Notes: generated from the letters alone by a model not told the origin. A DNA stretch of 64,000 nucleotides from Acinetobacter piscicola (GCF_015218165.1 NZ_CP048661.1:62001-126000), one strand, 5' to 3'; positions 46,956 to 59,950 are shown, counted from the first letter of the stretch. Numbers and translations: made by a program.

Positions 46956-47744
46956 ATGCAAAGCTTAAATGATGAAGAGTGTCGCCAAGTTGAAAGTGTA
47001 AAACAGCTTTTACAAAAAAATTTTAAAGATAAGCTTTATGCTATTTATTTATATGGTTCGTATGTTGATGGTGGTTTAAAACATAAAAGTGATCTTGATA
47101 TTTTAGTTATTATTGAACGTGAAATTACCGATCAGGAAAGAAAACAATTAGCGCAGAATTTTCTAAATATATCTGTTCCGATTGGTCATGCTACAGCGCG
47201 TGCCTTAGAAATTACGATATTAGAAAAAGGGAGTATTACCAATAAAAATCATCCATATACATATCAGCTACAATATGGCGAGTGGTTGAGAGAAGAATTA
47301 CTCAAAGGTGAATTACTTTATAGTCAATCTGATCCAGATATTAGTATTTTACTTAAAACTGCCCAATTACATAACATTACTATCTTTGGACCTGATATTT
47401 GCGATTGGTTAAATCCAATTAGCTATGAACAATTAATATTTGCCATGCAAAAAACTTATCCACAAATTATTGCTCATTGGAAAGACGATCAGGATGAATG
47501 TAATCAAATTTTAGCGCTATGCCGTATAGCTTATACATTAGATCATAAAACAATAGTTGCCAAGGATGTTGCTGCGACATGGTTTTTAGAATTCTTAAGT
47601 CAGATAGATCAAGACATTTTGCAACTCATAATAGATGAATATATTGGGCAAGGTCATGAGCAATGTTGGTTAGTTTTACATGATCAGCTTGCTAAAATTG
47701 TTAAAGAATTACAGCATAAAATTGAACCACTACTTTTTAACTGA
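46956..47744 (+). CDS. ANT(3'')-II-like aminoglycoside nucleotidyltransferase
   Basis: A 262-aa AadA-like enzyme that adenylylates streptomycin and spectinomycin in known relatives. The nucleotidyltransferase motif IYLYGSYVDGGLKHKSDLDI LV holds the GS and DxD. ALCRIAYTLDHKTIVAKDVA matches the C-terminal AadA block with its catalytic-base region. Such genes are intrinsic in several Acinetobacter species. It is diverged from cassette aadA genes. It lies 200 bp after an IS3 element with no cassette site. Actual substrate range is unknown. Confidence 0.8.
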   Translation: MQSLNDEECRQVESVKQLLQKNFKDKLYAIYLYGSYVDGGLKHKSDLDILVIIEREITDQERKQLAQNFLNISVPIGHATARALEITILEKGSITNKNHPYTYQLQYGEWLREELLKGELLYSQSDPDISILLKTAQLHNITIFGPDICDWLNPISYEQLIFAMQKTYPQIIAHWKDDQDECNQILALCRIAYTLDHKTIVAKDVAATWFLEFLSQIDQDILQLIIDEYIGQGHEQCWLVLHDQLAKIVKELQHKIEPLLFN

Positions 47745-47870
47745 TGTGGAAGTAATGGATATGCTTCTTAGATTATTACCTCACTATATCTCTAAATACC
47801 GAAGAGACTTGATATTGCAAAGGGGGGCGTGGTTGGAGTTGCATGAAGATTTTAAATAAAAGCGGAGGAA

Positions 47871-48329
47871 CTAGGGTAAAAGTTGCCAAAAAGTTTCTTC
47901 TGAAATGACTTTTATATTATGACGTTTAAGCAAAGCGGAGGTAACTCCATTGCCATAGATCTTATTCCCATTAAATTGACCATCGTAAATCATTGAACTA
48001 CCACATGAAGGGCTATTTTCTTTAAGCACTACCAGAGTAGCTTTTAATAATTGAACTTTTTTTAAAGTTCTATATGCCCCTTCAATATAGATTGAAGTCA
48101 CATCCTTTCCTGATTTTTCAATTACACAGGCTTTTCCATCTAAGACATCATCGCCATTACCTCCCGAAATCTCGGCAGGTTCGCGTGGTGTTGATAAACC
48201 GCCAAGAATCTCTGGACATACCATAGTAGCTTTTCCATCTTTGACTAATTTTTCGATTTTTTCGTTTAAGCTATGCGTCCCGTTATAACGTACCTTTAAG
48301 CCAGCCAGACAAGAACTTACTAAAATCAT
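47871..48329 (-). CDS. DUF523 / TudS-like iron-sulfur protein
   Basis: A 152-aa DUF523-family protein. Characterised members (TudS) are [4Fe-4S] thiouracil desulfurases. The expected Cys are present: SSCLAGLKVRYNG, ATMVCPEILGGL and ENSPSCGSSMIYDG. The length matches the stand-alone family. It converges with the ANT gene. Confidence 0.8.
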   Translation of the reverse strand: MILVSSCLAGLKVRYNGTHSLNEKIEKLVKDGKATMVCPEILGGLSTPREPAEISGGNGDDVLDGKACVIEKSGKDVTSIYIEGAYRTLKKVQLLKATLVVLKENSPSCGSSMIYDGQFNGNKIYGNGVTSALLKRHNIKVISEETFWQLLP

Positions 48330-48520
48330 ATTTCCTCTATGAAAAAGATATGTATCGATTTGCTATTTAGCCAGTACCTATTATTTTTTAAAATTAATAG
48401 GTTAGTGCTATGGATAAAACAAGAATTTAAATATGATCAATGCAAAGTGAGTTATTTTTTTTCTAACCCACAAAGCTTATAGATTAGTTTGATCCTTTTT
48501 GTTTAGAAAATTTATCAACA

Positions 48521-49796
48521 GTGATGTGTGCTGAATTAGCAGGAGACTTTCACTTGGGAGATTCTAGGCAGCTAACCGATAAAAGTCTTCTGCCATTTGA
48601 TTTGGTGTCTTAAAATCCAAGCCTTTTTGAATTCTTCGCTGATTATAAAATAACTCTATATATTTTGTAATATCCGCTTTGGCTTCTTCCCTTGTTTTGT
48701 AGTTGCGATGATGGACTAGTTCATTTTTGAGTATGCCCCAGAAACTCTCTATCGGTGCATTATCAAAGCAGTCGCCTTTTTTGCTCATTGAACCCTGAAA
48801 ATCAAATTTCTCAAGTAAGTTTCGATATTCATTACTGCAATATTGGCTGCCTCTATCTGAATGTACAATGAGATCTTTAGCAGGTTTCTGATTGCGAATA
48901 GCCATATTCAATGCATCACAAACAAGCTTGGCTGTCATGCGCTCATTTAAGCTATAGCCAACAACCTGTTTCGTGTAAAGATCTTTGACAGCTGCCAAGT
49001 ACAACCAGCCCTCAGCCGTCCAAATGTAGGTAATGTCACTCGACCACGCAAGATTAGGCTTCGTCATTGAAAACTGTTGCTTGAGTAAATTGTCATAAAT
49101 AGAACGGTTGTGATCACTGTTCGTGGTTCTTTTGAAACGCTTATGGCGCTTACAATACAACTGATTTGATTTTTTTATTTGGCGCACAGCATACGTACTT
49201 ATTTTGATACCTTGCGCTTGTAAATGCTTGGTTAATCGAACATAGCCATAGCTTTGTTTGGTTTCTTCATGGGCTATTTTGACCAAAATTGTCTGCTGAT
49301 TTCGCTGAATTGATCTTTTACTCATGCCTCGCTTTAGCCAATCATAAAAGCGAGAAACGGATACACGAAGTAATCGAGCCATTAAAATAATCGGAAATAA
49401 GTGGCTTTGCGATTTCATATAGGCGTACCTCACTGACTTTCTTTGGCAAAGTACGCTGCTGCCTTTTTTAAAAATTCACGTTCCATTTCAGCTGTTTTGA
49501 GCTGTTGTTTAAGCTTCTTATTTTCTTCGAGTAAGGCGTTTAGATCGGGCGAATACTGTTTTGTGCCTGCTAAAGTTCCAGCCTTTGCTTTGTTATTCCA
49601 GTTCGAAAGGGTTTGCATTGAAATGCCAAGTTGTCTAGCGGATTCCGATACATTACCTTGGTTCTCTTCAATGGCTTTTATGGCTTCAGCTTTAAATTCT
49701 GCGGTGTAAGTCTTCTGTTTCTTGCTCATGGTAAACTCCTAATGAGTATGTATAGTTTACCAAGTTAAACCCTCCTGTTTTTTAAGCACACATCAC
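48521..49796 (-). mobile_element. IS3-family element (second type)
   Basis: About 1.27 kb, bounded by GTGATGTGTGCT and AGCACACATCAC; the minimum element is 48525-49792. Its right end abuts an ISCR2 internal sequence directly, while the left flank is not ISCR2, so a deletion occurred. It differs from the three 1282-bp IS3 copies. Confidence 0.82.
48564..49729 (-). CDS. IS3-family transposase OrfAB
   Basis: OrfA (49729-49430) starts MSKKQKTYTAEFKAEAIKAI with a helix-turn-helix and coiled coil. OrfB (49433-48564) holds AWSSDITYIWT, VHSDRGSQYCS and APIESFWGILKNEL, the DDE set. The frames overlap by 4 bp (ATGA) and differ by -1. Confidence 0.92.
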
Positions 49797-51058
49797 CACG
49801 CACCTGGTCAAGAAAGCGGGCCATACCCACCAAGTGGCCAAGACGGGCGCGGTCACCCTGATCCAGCGTTTTGGATCGGCGCTCAATCTGAATGTTCACT
49901 TCCACATGCTGTTTCTCGACGGTGTGTATGTCGAGCAATCCCACGGCTCAGCGCGTTTCCGCTGGGTCAAGGCGCCGACCAGCCCAGAGCTCACCCAGCT
50001 GACGCACACCATCGCCCACCGGGTGGGTCGCTATCTGGAACGGCAAGGCCTGCTGGAACGGGATGTCGAAAACAGCTATCTGGCCTCGGATGCGGTGGAT
50101 GACGACCCGATGACACCCCTGCTGGGGCACTCGATCACTTACCGTATCGCTGTCGGTTCACAGGCGGGGCGAAAGGTGTTCACTTTGCAAACTCTGCCGA
50201 CCAGTGGTGATCCGTTCGGTGACGGGATTGGCAAGGTAGCCGGGTCCAGCCTGCACGCCGGCGTGGCGGCCAGGGCCGATGAACGCAAGAAGCTCGAACG
50301 GCTGTGCCGGTACATCAGCCGCCCGGCGGTATCCGAGAAGCGGCTGTCGTTAACACGAGGCGGCAACGTGCGCTACCAGCTCAAGACGCCGTACCGGGAC
50401 GGCACCACGCACGTCATTTTCGAACCATTGGATTTCATTGCAAGGCTGGCCGCCCTGGTACCGAAGCCCAGAGTCAACCTAACCCGCTTCCACGGGGTGT
50501 TCGCACCCAACAGTCGGCACCGGGCGTTGGTCACGCCGGCAAAACGGGGCAGGGGCAACAAGGTCAGGGTGGCTGATGAACCGGCAACACCAGCACAACG
50601 GCGAGCGTCGATGACATGGGCGCAACGGCTCAAGCGTGTTTTCAATATCGACATCGAGACCTGCAGCGGCTGCGGCGGCGCCATGAAAGTCATCGCCTGC
50701 ATTGAAGACCCTATAGTGATCAAGCAGATCCTTGATCACCTGAAGCACAAAGCCGAAACCAGCGGGACCAGGGCGTTACCCGAAAGCCGGGCGCCACCGG
50801 CTGAGCTGCTCCTGGGTCTGTTTGACTGACGAGCCTGAAGGCCAACGATACCAATCAAAATGCTGCGTTCACAGCGCCGCGGCAGGGATCCGCCGTGCTG
50901 GTTGTCGGAAAAGGAGCCGCTAGTGGGAAAGAGGAGGGTAAATTTTCAGCGTTGCTGGCTCCCCGTCAGCCGGATTGGGTTGCATCGCAGGGGTGTCGAA
51001 AGAGTCAACTGCGGTCCAAAGCTGTTGGACTTGGGTGAAAAGGGCGTTTATTCTTCCT
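49796..51058 (+). mobile_element. ISCR2/ISVsa3, 5'-truncated copy
   Basis: The last ~1.26 kb of ISCR2, including the oriIS side. Coding and downstream DNA match the complete copy at 60997, up to ATTCTTCCT (51058), where the two copies diverge. GC content is clearly higher than in the neighbouring Acinetobacter DNA. Confidence 0.92.
49798..50829 (+). pseudogene. ISCR2 rolling-circle transposase, C-terminal part
   Basis: The frame starts THLVKKAGHTHQVAKTGAVT and equals residues from about 154 to the end of the 497-aa protein at 61120. The zinc-binding N-terminal part is missing. An internal ATG at 49834 does not make a full enzyme. Confidence 0.9.
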
Positions 51059-51060
51059 GT

Positions 51061-51220
51061 ACGTACAATCAATTCGGTAGATATTGAACCTGAATATAGG
51101 GATATATTTAACTTGACGTTACACCAATCACAACAACGGCAAGTGAATTACGCAATGAGTAATACTTTTGGTTTTGGCGGACACATTGCCACAAGTATTT
51201 TTAAAAAATATGCTGAATAG
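51061..51220 (+). pseudogene. Beta-ketoacyl-ACP synthase (FabF-like), C-terminal scrap
   Basis: About 50 codons, YRDIFNLTLHQSQQRQVNYA then MSNTFGFGGHIATSIFKKY, the conserved end of FabF/FabB-type enzymes. It joins directly to the ISCR2 end. The composition suggests the same foreign (Bacteroidota-like) source as tet(X). Confidence 0.7.
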
Positions 51221-51374
51221 AGAGTAGGTGCTAACTTCGGTTTGCTCGTGTTGGCGCTAAATCGAAAGTTCAAGTATCCCAACATGTTCCTTCGTATAGA
51301 AGTTAAAAGTTGGCAATTATCGTAGAACAACCTACAGACAACACCAATATGTAACCGATAAATAATTACAAAAT

Positions 51375-51728
51375 ATGACCGACAGAGTAAACATCATCAA
51401 TAACTACATCGATGGATACAACCAATTTGATATCAAAAAAATGGTTGCAGACCTTGACGATAATATTGTTTTTGAAAACATTCAAAATAATGATATAAGG
51501 TTATCGCTGAAAGGGTTAACAGCGTTTAAACAACAGGCAGAAACAGCAAAAACATACTTTGCAAAGAGAACACAGACAGTTAAATCGTTTAGGCATTTTG
51601 ACAACAGCACTGAAATAGAAATTGATTATACAGCAATTTTAGCAATTGACTTTCCGAACGGCTTAAAAAAAGGGCAAAAGCTAAAGTTATCAGGAAAATC
51701 CGTGTTTGAATTTAAAAAAAAAAAGTGA
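51375..51728 (+). CDS. SnoaL/NTF2-like protein beside tet(X3)
   Basis: A 117-aa protein with the NTF2-like pattern: IINNYIDGYNQFDIKKMVAD and DNIVFENI, then TEIEIDYTAILAID. Such folds serve as small-molecule binders or isomerases. It is the gene before tet(X3) in known ISCR2 contexts as I recall them. Low GC. The function is unknown. Confidence 0.65.
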   Translation: MTDRVNIINNYIDGYNQFDIKKMVADLDDNIVFENIQNNDIRLSLKGLTAFKQQAETAKTYFAKRTQTVKSFRHFDNSTEIEIDYTAILAIDFPNGLKKGQKLKLSGKSVFEFKKKK

Positions 51729-51747
51729 TTAAATTGACAGACATTAG

Positions 51748-52911
<1,164 letters not shown>

Positions 52912-52928
52912 AACAGAAAGGCGAGGAA

Positions 52929-53789
52929 ATGAAAGAGAAAATAGTTAAAAAAAACGGAATAAGACTTTTTACCGAAAGTTTTGGATGTGAAAAAGATCCG
53001 GCAATACTCTTGATTGCGGGAGCAACGGTATCCATGTTGTATTGGGATGCTGAATTTTGCCAGAAACTATCTGAAAAGGGATTTTTTGTTATTCGCTACG
53101 ACAATAGGGACGTAGGAAAATCTACTAATTACGAACCGGGTTCAACCCCCTATGATATTGTTGACTTAACCCATGATGCTATTTCAATTTTGGACGGCTA
53201 TAAAATAGTCAAAGCCAATTTTGTGGGAATTTCACTGGGCGGACTGATTTCTCAAATAGCATCAATAAAATATGCCGACAGGGTAAGTTCAATAACACTA
53301 ATCTCATCAGGTCCTTGGGGCGACTCAGACCCCACAATTCCTGAAATGGATACGCGTATTTTAGATTTTCACGGAAAAGCTGAAACCGTAGATTGGACAA
53401 ATGAAGACAGTGTGGCAAATTATTTAATTCAAGGTGCTGAATTGATGAGCGGCAGGAAACAATTTGACAAACAAAGAAGTGAAAAACTGATTAGAGCCGA
53501 ATTTAAAAGAGCTAATAACTATATAAGTATGTTCAATCATGCGGCACTGCAAGGTGGTGAAGAATACTGGAACAGATTGAGCGAAATCAATCAACCAACC
53601 TTAATTGTACACGGAACGGACGATAAAATATGGCATTTTAAGAATTCAGCAGTTTTACTTGAAAAGATAAACGGCTCAAAACTAATAACGCTTGATGGAA
53701 CCGGACACGAACTACATTTCGAAGATTGGAATAAAATTATTGATGGAATAACGCAACATACAACAAATAACAAAAGAATGAACAAATAG
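52929..53789 (+). CDS. estT: Alpha/beta hydrolase, EstT-like macrolide esterase
   Basis: A 286-aa cytoplasmic alpha/beta hydrolase. The nucleophile elbow is FVGISLGGLIS (Ser102), with acid HGTDDKIW (Asp231) and base DGTGHELHF (His260). Size, triad spacing and position next to tet(X) match EstT, a reported serine esterase that opens 16-membered macrolide rings. It is probably co-transcribed with tet(X3). The macrolide specificity is inferred from resemblance and context. Confidence 0.75.
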   Translation: MKEKIVKKNGIRLFTESFGCEKDPAILLIAGATVSMLYWDAEFCQKLSEKGFFVIRYDNRDVGKSTNYEPGSTPYDIVDLTHDAISILDGYKIVKANFVGISLGGLISQIASIKYADRVSSITLISSGPWGDSDPTIPEMDTRILDFHGKAETVDWTNEDSVANYLIQGAELMSGRKQFDKQRSEKLIRAEFKRANNYISMFNHAALQGGEEYWNRLSEINQPTLIVHGTDDKIWHFKNSAVLLEKINGSKLITLDGTGHELHFEDWNKIIDGITQHTTNNKRMNK

Positions 53790-53845
53790 GGTATTATGTA
53801 TTTCCAAATCAACGGTTTAGAGATTGAAGCTAATATCAATGTGTT

Positions 53846-54322
53846 ATGACGCTCAAGCTGGTGGAGCCGCTGCGCGAGCTGTTTAAAGATGAGGTGCGCA
53901 AGATCGGTATGGAGTTAGGTCTGCCCTACGACATGGTTTACCGTCATCCCTTCCCTGGCCCTGGCTTGGGTGTGCGTATTCTTGGCGAAGTAAAAAAAGA
54001 ATATGCCGACAGGTTGCGCTTGGCTGATGCCATCTTTATCGAAGAGCTGTATGCCGCTGACCTGTATCACAAAACCAGCCAAGCCTTCGCTGTATTCTTG
54101 CCAGTGAAGTCGGTTGGCGTAGTGGGCGATGCCCGCCGCTATGAGTATGTGGTGGCATTGCGCGCAGTAGAAACTATCGATTTTATGACAGCGCGCTGGG
54201 CACACTTGCCGTATGAGTTTTTAGAAACGGTTTCTAGCCGCATCATTAATGAGATTCCCGGTATTTCGCGGGTAACCTACGATGTTTCCTCAAAGCCGCC
54301 GGCAACTATTGAGTGGGAGTGA
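53846..54322 (+). pseudogene. guaA: GMP synthase GuaA, C-terminal fragment
   Basis: [19 protein letters not shown] to [11 protein letters not shown] is the C-terminal ~155 residues of GuaA. The glutaminase and ATP-binding parts are missing. A truncated guaA next to ISCR2 is a known companion. It abuts the ISCR2 terIS side; a trace (IEWE codons) also precedes the complete ISCR2 at 60997. Confidence 0.92.
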
Positions 54323-54785
54323 CGGGCACTGGCTGGCAATGTCTAGCAACGGCAGGCATTTCGGCTGAGGGTAAAAGAACTTTCCGCTAAGCGATAGACT
54401 GTATGTAAACACAGTATTGCAAGGACGCGGAACATGCCTCATGTGGCGGCCAGGACGGCCAGCCGGGATCGGGATACTGGTCGTTACCAGAGCCACCGAC
54501 CCGAGCAAACCCTTCTCTATCAGATCGTTGACGAGTATTACCCGGCATTCGCTGCGCTTATGGCAGAGCAGGGAAAGGAATTGCCGGGCTATGTGCAACG
54601 GGAATTTGAAGAATTTCTCCAATGCGGGCGGCTGGAGCATGGCTTTCTACGGGTTCGCTGCGAGTCTTGCCACGCCGAGCACCTGGTCGCTTTCAGCTGT
54701 AAGCGTCGCGGTTTCTGCCCGAGCTGTGGGGCGCGGCGGATGGCCGAAAGTGCCGCCTTGCTGGTTGATGAAGTACTGCCTGAAC
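54311..54785 (+). mobile_element. ISCR2/ISVsa3, 5' part only
   Basis: The first ~475 bp of ISCR2 (terIS side), identical to 60997 onward, cut by IS26 at 54786. Confidence 0.92.
54434..54785 (+). pseudogene. ISCR2 transposase, N-terminal part
   Basis: MPHVAARTASRDRDTGRYQS to LLVDEVLPE, ~117 codons including the zinc-finger-like CESCHAEHLVAFSCKRRGFC. The frame runs into the IS26 end. Confidence 0.9.
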
Positions 54786-55605
54786 GGCACTGTTGCAAAT
54801 AGTCGGTGGTGATAAACTTATCATCCCCTTTTGCTGATGGAGCTGCACATGAACCCATTCAAAGGCCGGCATTTTCAGCGTGACATCATTCTGTGGGCCG
54901 TACGCTGGTACTGCAAATACGGCATCAGTTACCGTGAGCTGCAGGAGATGCTGGCTGAACGCGGAGTGAATGTCGATCACTCCACGATTTACCGCTGGGT
55001 TCAGCGTTATGCGCCTGAAATGGAAAAACGGCTGCGCTGGTACTGGCGTAACCCTTCCGATCTTTGCCCGTGGCACATGGATGAAACCTACGTGAAGGTC
55101 AATGGCCGCTGGGCGTATCTGTACCGGGCCGTCGACAGCCGGGGCCGCACTGTCGATTTTTATCTCTCCTCCCGTCGTAACAGCAAAGCTGCATACCGGT
55201 TTCTGGGTAAAATCCTCAACAACGTGAAGAAGTGGCAGATCCCGCGATTCATCAACACGGATAAAGCGCCCGCCTATGGTCGCGCGCTTGCTCTGCTCAA
55301 ACGCGAAGGCCGGTGCCCGTCTGACGTTGAACACCGACAGATTAAGTACCGGAACAACGTGATTGAATGCGATCATGGCAAACTGAAACGGATAATCGGC
55401 GCCACGCTGGGATTTAAATCCATGAAGACGGCTTACGCCACCATCAAAGGTATTGAGGTGATGCGTGCACTACGCAAAGGCCAGGCCTCAGCATTTTATT
55501 ATGGTGATCCCCTGGGCGAAATGCGCCTGGTAAGCAGAGTTTTTGAAATGTAAGGCCTTTGAATAAGACAAAAGGCTGCCTCATCGCTAACTTTGCAACA
55601 GTGCC
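54786..55605 (+). mobile_element. IS26, copy 1
   Basis: 820 bp, with GGCACTGTTGCAAA and TTTGCAACAGTGCC ends. Same orientation as copy 2 at 57013, forming a pseudo-compound transposon around aph(3')-Ia. The outer 8-bp flanks do not match. Confidence 0.96.
54849..55553 (+). CDS. tnpA: IS26 transposase
   Basis: A 234-aa IS6-family DDE transposase starting MNPFKGRHFQRD, with HMDETYVKV, INTDKAPAYG and CDHGKLKR. Identical to the product at 57076. IS26 moves by replicative or targeted conservative cointegration. Confidence 0.96.
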   Translation: MNPFKGRHFQRDIILWAVRWYCKYGISYRELQEMLAERGVNVDHSTIYRWVQRYAPEMEKRLRWYWRNPSDLCPWHMDETYVKVNGRWAYLYRAVDSRGRTVDFYLSSRRNSKAAYRFLGKILNNVKKWQIPRFINTDKAPAYGRALALLKREGRCPSDVEHRQIKYRNNVIECDHGKLKRIIGATLGFKSMKTAYATIKGIEVMRALRKGQASAFYYGDPLGEMRLVSRVFEM

Positions 55606-55994
55606 ATTTTAAGCGTTATGCTAAGCCCAGGAAGCCGCAGGATCTTTTGAACCACAACTGCATTAACGTCCGCTATTCTGATACGAGTGGATTGTACGCC
55701 TGGGAATTCGAGAAAGATGCTCAGAAATTCAGTCTGAAAGTCAAAGGGCAATATATTGCGAACAGCACGATTCATCAGCTCGATGCAGCATTAGACGGGC
55801 TGGGGATTGCCTATATTCCCGAGTATGTTGCAGATGGATATATCAAAAGCGGCAAGCTGATTGCTGTTCTGACCGAGTGGTGTCCATATTTTGACGGCTA
55901 CCATATTTATTATCCTCACCGCCGACAGGATTCTCCTGCGTTTATGGCTTTTCTGCAAGTTTTGCGTGACAGGTACAATAATGGAATAAGATAA
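55606..55994 (+). pseudogene. LysR-family regulator, C-terminal fragment
   Basis: [20 protein letters not shown] and [20 protein letters not shown] belong to a LysR substrate-binding domain. The helix-turn-helix half is removed by IS26. It is found beside aph(3')-Ia in IS26-bounded units. Confidence 0.85.
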
Positions 55995-56130
55995 ATTTAT
56001 GAGTAAAGGATTATGTCCACGATAAGCACCTGGGTCGATTCCTGGGAGGCGGCCATGAGGGTAGGGAAGCGCCGTCCCGTCAAGTCAGCGTAATGCTCTG
56101 CCAGTGTTACAACCAATTAACCAATTCTGA

Positions 56131-56946
56131 TTAGAAAAACTCATCGAGCATCAAATGAAACTGCAATTTATTCATATCAGGATTATCAATACCATATTTT
56201 TGAAAAAGCCGTTTCTGTAATGAAGGAGAAAACTCACCGAGGCAGTTCCATAGGATGGCAAGATCCTGGTATCGGTCTGCGATTCCGACTCGTCCAACAT
56301 CAATACAACCTATTAATTTCCCCTCGTCAAAAATAAGGTTATCAAGTGAGAAATCACCATGAGTGACGACTGAATCCGGTGAGAATGGCAAAAGCTTATG
56401 CATTTCTTTCCAGACTTGTTCAACAGGCCAGCCATTACGCTCGTCATCAAAATCACTCGCATCAACCAAACCGTTATTCATTCGTGATTGCGCCTGAGCG
56501 AGACGAAATGCGCGATCGCTGTTAAAAGGACAATTACAAACAGGAATCGAATGCAACCGGCGCAGGAACGCTGCCAGCGCATCAACAATATTTTCACCTG
56601 AATCAGGATATTCTTCTAATACCTGGAATGCTGTTTTCCCGGGGATCGCAGTGGTGAGTAACCATGCATCATCAGGAGTACGGATAAAATGCTTGATGGT
56701 CGGAAGAGGCATAAATGCCGTCAGCCAGTTTAGTCTGACCATCTCATCTGTAACATCATTGGCAACGCTACCTTTGCCATGTTTCAGAAACAACTCTGGC
56801 GCATCGGGCTTCCCATACAATCGATAGATTGTCGCACCTGATTGCCCGACATTATCGCGAGCCCATCTATACCCATATAAATCAGCATCCAGGTTGGAAT
56901 TTAATCGCGGCCTCGAGCAAGACGTTTCCCGTTGAATATGGCTCAT
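56131..56946 (-). CDS. aph(3')-Ia: APH(3')-Ia aminoglycoside phosphotransferase
   Basis: A 271-aa enzyme that phosphorylates the 3'-OH of kanamycin and neomycin using ATP. It starts MSHIQRETSCSRPRLNSNLD as in Tn903/Tn4352. The catalytic VVTHGDFSLDNLIFDEGKLI with CIDVGRVGIADRYQD is intact. Full family length. The IS26 copies on both sides make it mobile. Confidence 0.97.
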   Translation of the reverse strand: MSHIQRETSCSRPRLNSNLDADLYGYRWARDNVGQSGATIYRLYGKPDAPELFLKHGKGSVANDVTDEMVRLNWLTAFMPLPTIKHFIRTPDDAWLLTTAIPGKTAFQVLEEYPDSGENIVDALAAFLRRLHSIPVCNCPFNSDRAFRLAQAQSRMNNGLVDASDFDDERNGWPVEQVWKEMHKLLPFSPDSVVTHGDFSLDNLIFDEGKLIGCIDVGRVGIADRYQDLAILWNCLGEFSPSLQKRLFQKYGIDNPDMNKLQFHLMLDEFF

Positions 56947-57012
56947 AACACCCCTTGTATTACTGTTTATGTAAGCAGACAGTTTTATTGTTCATGATGA
57001 TATATTTTTATC

Positions 57013-57832
57013 GGCACTGTTGCAAATAGTCGGTGGTGATAAACTTATCATCCCCTTTTGCTGATGGAGCTGCACATGAACCCATTCAAAGGCCGGCATT
57101 TTCAGCGTGACATCATTCTGTGGGCCGTACGCTGGTACTGCAAATACGGCATCAGTTACCGTGAGCTGCAGGAGATGCTGGCTGAACGCGGAGTGAATGT
57201 CGATCACTCCACGATTTACCGCTGGGTTCAGCGTTATGCGCCTGAAATGGAAAAACGGCTGCGCTGGTACTGGCGTAACCCTTCCGATCTTTGCCCGTGG
57301 CACATGGATGAAACCTACGTGAAGGTCAATGGCCGCTGGGCGTATCTGTACCGGGCCGTCGACAGCCGGGGCCGCACTGTCGATTTTTATCTCTCCTCCC
57401 GTCGTAACAGCAAAGCTGCATACCGGTTTCTGGGTAAAATCCTCAACAACGTGAAGAAGTGGCAGATCCCGCGATTCATCAACACGGATAAAGCGCCCGC
57501 CTATGGTCGCGCGCTTGCTCTGCTCAAACGCGAAGGCCGGTGCCCGTCTGACGTTGAACACCGACAGATTAAGTACCGGAACAACGTGATTGAATGCGAT
57601 CATGGCAAACTGAAACGGATAATCGGCGCCACGCTGGGATTTAAATCCATGAAGACGGCTTACGCCACCATCAAAGGTATTGAGGTGATGCGTGCACTAC
57701 GCAAAGGCCAGGCCTCAGCATTTTATTATGGTGATCCCCTGGGCGAAATGCGCCTGGTAAGCAGAGTTTTTGAAATGTAAGGCCTTTGAATAAGACAAAA
57801 GGCTGCCTCATCGCTAACTTTGCAACAGTGCC
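57013..57832 (+). mobile_element. IS26, copy 2
   Basis: 820 bp, identical in protein to copy 1 and directly repeated with it. It truncates the XerD-like gene to its right. Confidence 0.96.
57076..57780 (+). CDS. tnpA: IS26 transposase
   Basis: A 234-aa intact IS6-family transposase, identical to the product at 54849. Confidence 0.96.
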   Translation: MNPFKGRHFQRDIILWAVRWYCKYGISYRELQEMLAERGVNVDHSTIYRWVQRYAPEMEKRLRWYWRNPSDLCPWHMDETYVKVNGRWAYLYRAVDSRGRTVDFYLSSRRNSKAAYRFLGKILNNVKKWQIPRFINTDKAPAYGRALALLKREGRCPSDVEHRQIKYRNNVIECDHGKLKRIIGATLGFKSMKTAYATIKGIEVMRALRKGQASAFYYGDPLGEMRLVSRVFEM

Positions 57833-58446
57833 AGTTTTATTACGAACGTGTTTTGGGTGGACAACGGAAAACATATTTCATCGAAAGACCAAAAAAAGAA
57901 AAAACACTTCCTGTTGTGATGAGTGAAGAAGAAACCATTCGGGTACTACGCGCTATTGAAAACGTGAAACACAAGGCTATTCTGATGACTATTTATTCGG
58001 CAGGTTTGCGCATTTCTGAATGTATAAACCTGAAAATAAAAGACATTGACTCCAAGCGCATGCAAATTCGTATAGAACAGTCAAAAGGAAAAAGAGATCG
58101 TTATACCATTTTATCTGAGAAAACATTAATTATTTTAAGAACATACTTTATGGAATATAAACCAAAAGATTATTTATTTGAAGGTCAAAAAGGTGGCGCA
58201 TACTCAAGCCGAAGTATTCAAAACATTTTTAAAGCAGCTGTTTTAAAAGCAAAGATTCAAAAGGAAGTTACTGTACATACCTTACGACATAGCTTTGCAA
58301 CGCATTTGCTTGAGAATGGTACGAGTTTACGTTATATTCAATCGTTGTTAGGTCATTCAAGCAGTAAAACAACTGAGGTTTATACACATATTACCACCAA
58401 GGGAATGGAACAATTAAAAAGTCCGATGGATTTGTTAGATATATAG
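57833..58446 (+). pseudogene. XerD-like tyrosine recombinase, 5'-truncated
   Basis: The ~204 C-terminal residues of an integrase: IYSAGLRISECINLKIKDID (Arg), TVHTLRHSFATHLLE (His-x-x-Arg), SLLGHSSSKTTEVYTHI (His, Tyr). The catalytic residues are present but the N-terminal SAM-like domain is removed by IS26. Low GC, Bacteroidota-like. It sits upstream of a tet(X), the known XerD-tet(X)-res-ISCR2 arrangement. Confidence 0.85.
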
Positions 58447-58635
58447 AAAGGATTTGTATATTTGAGCAAAACTTAACAAAAAGCACTATGAATATAAATC
58501 CTTTTGAGAGAGTAGAAACGAACGGTAAACGGTTGAAAACGGATTTGTCACTGATAATGAAAGGTTTAGCAAAATAAGATATAGTGGATATATACGCCAT
58601 TTGGCGTATAGCCACTTGTTATGTGCCATTTTTGA

Positions 58636-59802
<1,167 letters not shown>

Positions 59803-59950
59803 ACAGTAAGAAAAAACGGCTACTAACAAGCAGTTTTGCAATAGTGGGGCAGAAGTGCAAAATTGAACTTGTGTGCTTCTATCAACTTTTGTACATTAGC
59901 TGCCAGTTTAAGATGGGTGCATTTGAGTATGCCCAAAGGAGCCCGCAAGT

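Noticed and set aside
50139..50748. Several antisense frames inside the ISCR2 transposase
   Set aside because: GC-rich coding DNA gives long antisense frames. The same ones recur at 61923-62532 because the IS is repeated.
54693..55376. Long minus-strand frame across IS26 (227 codons), repeated at 56992
   Set aside because: It is a shadow of the IS26 transposase with no independent support.
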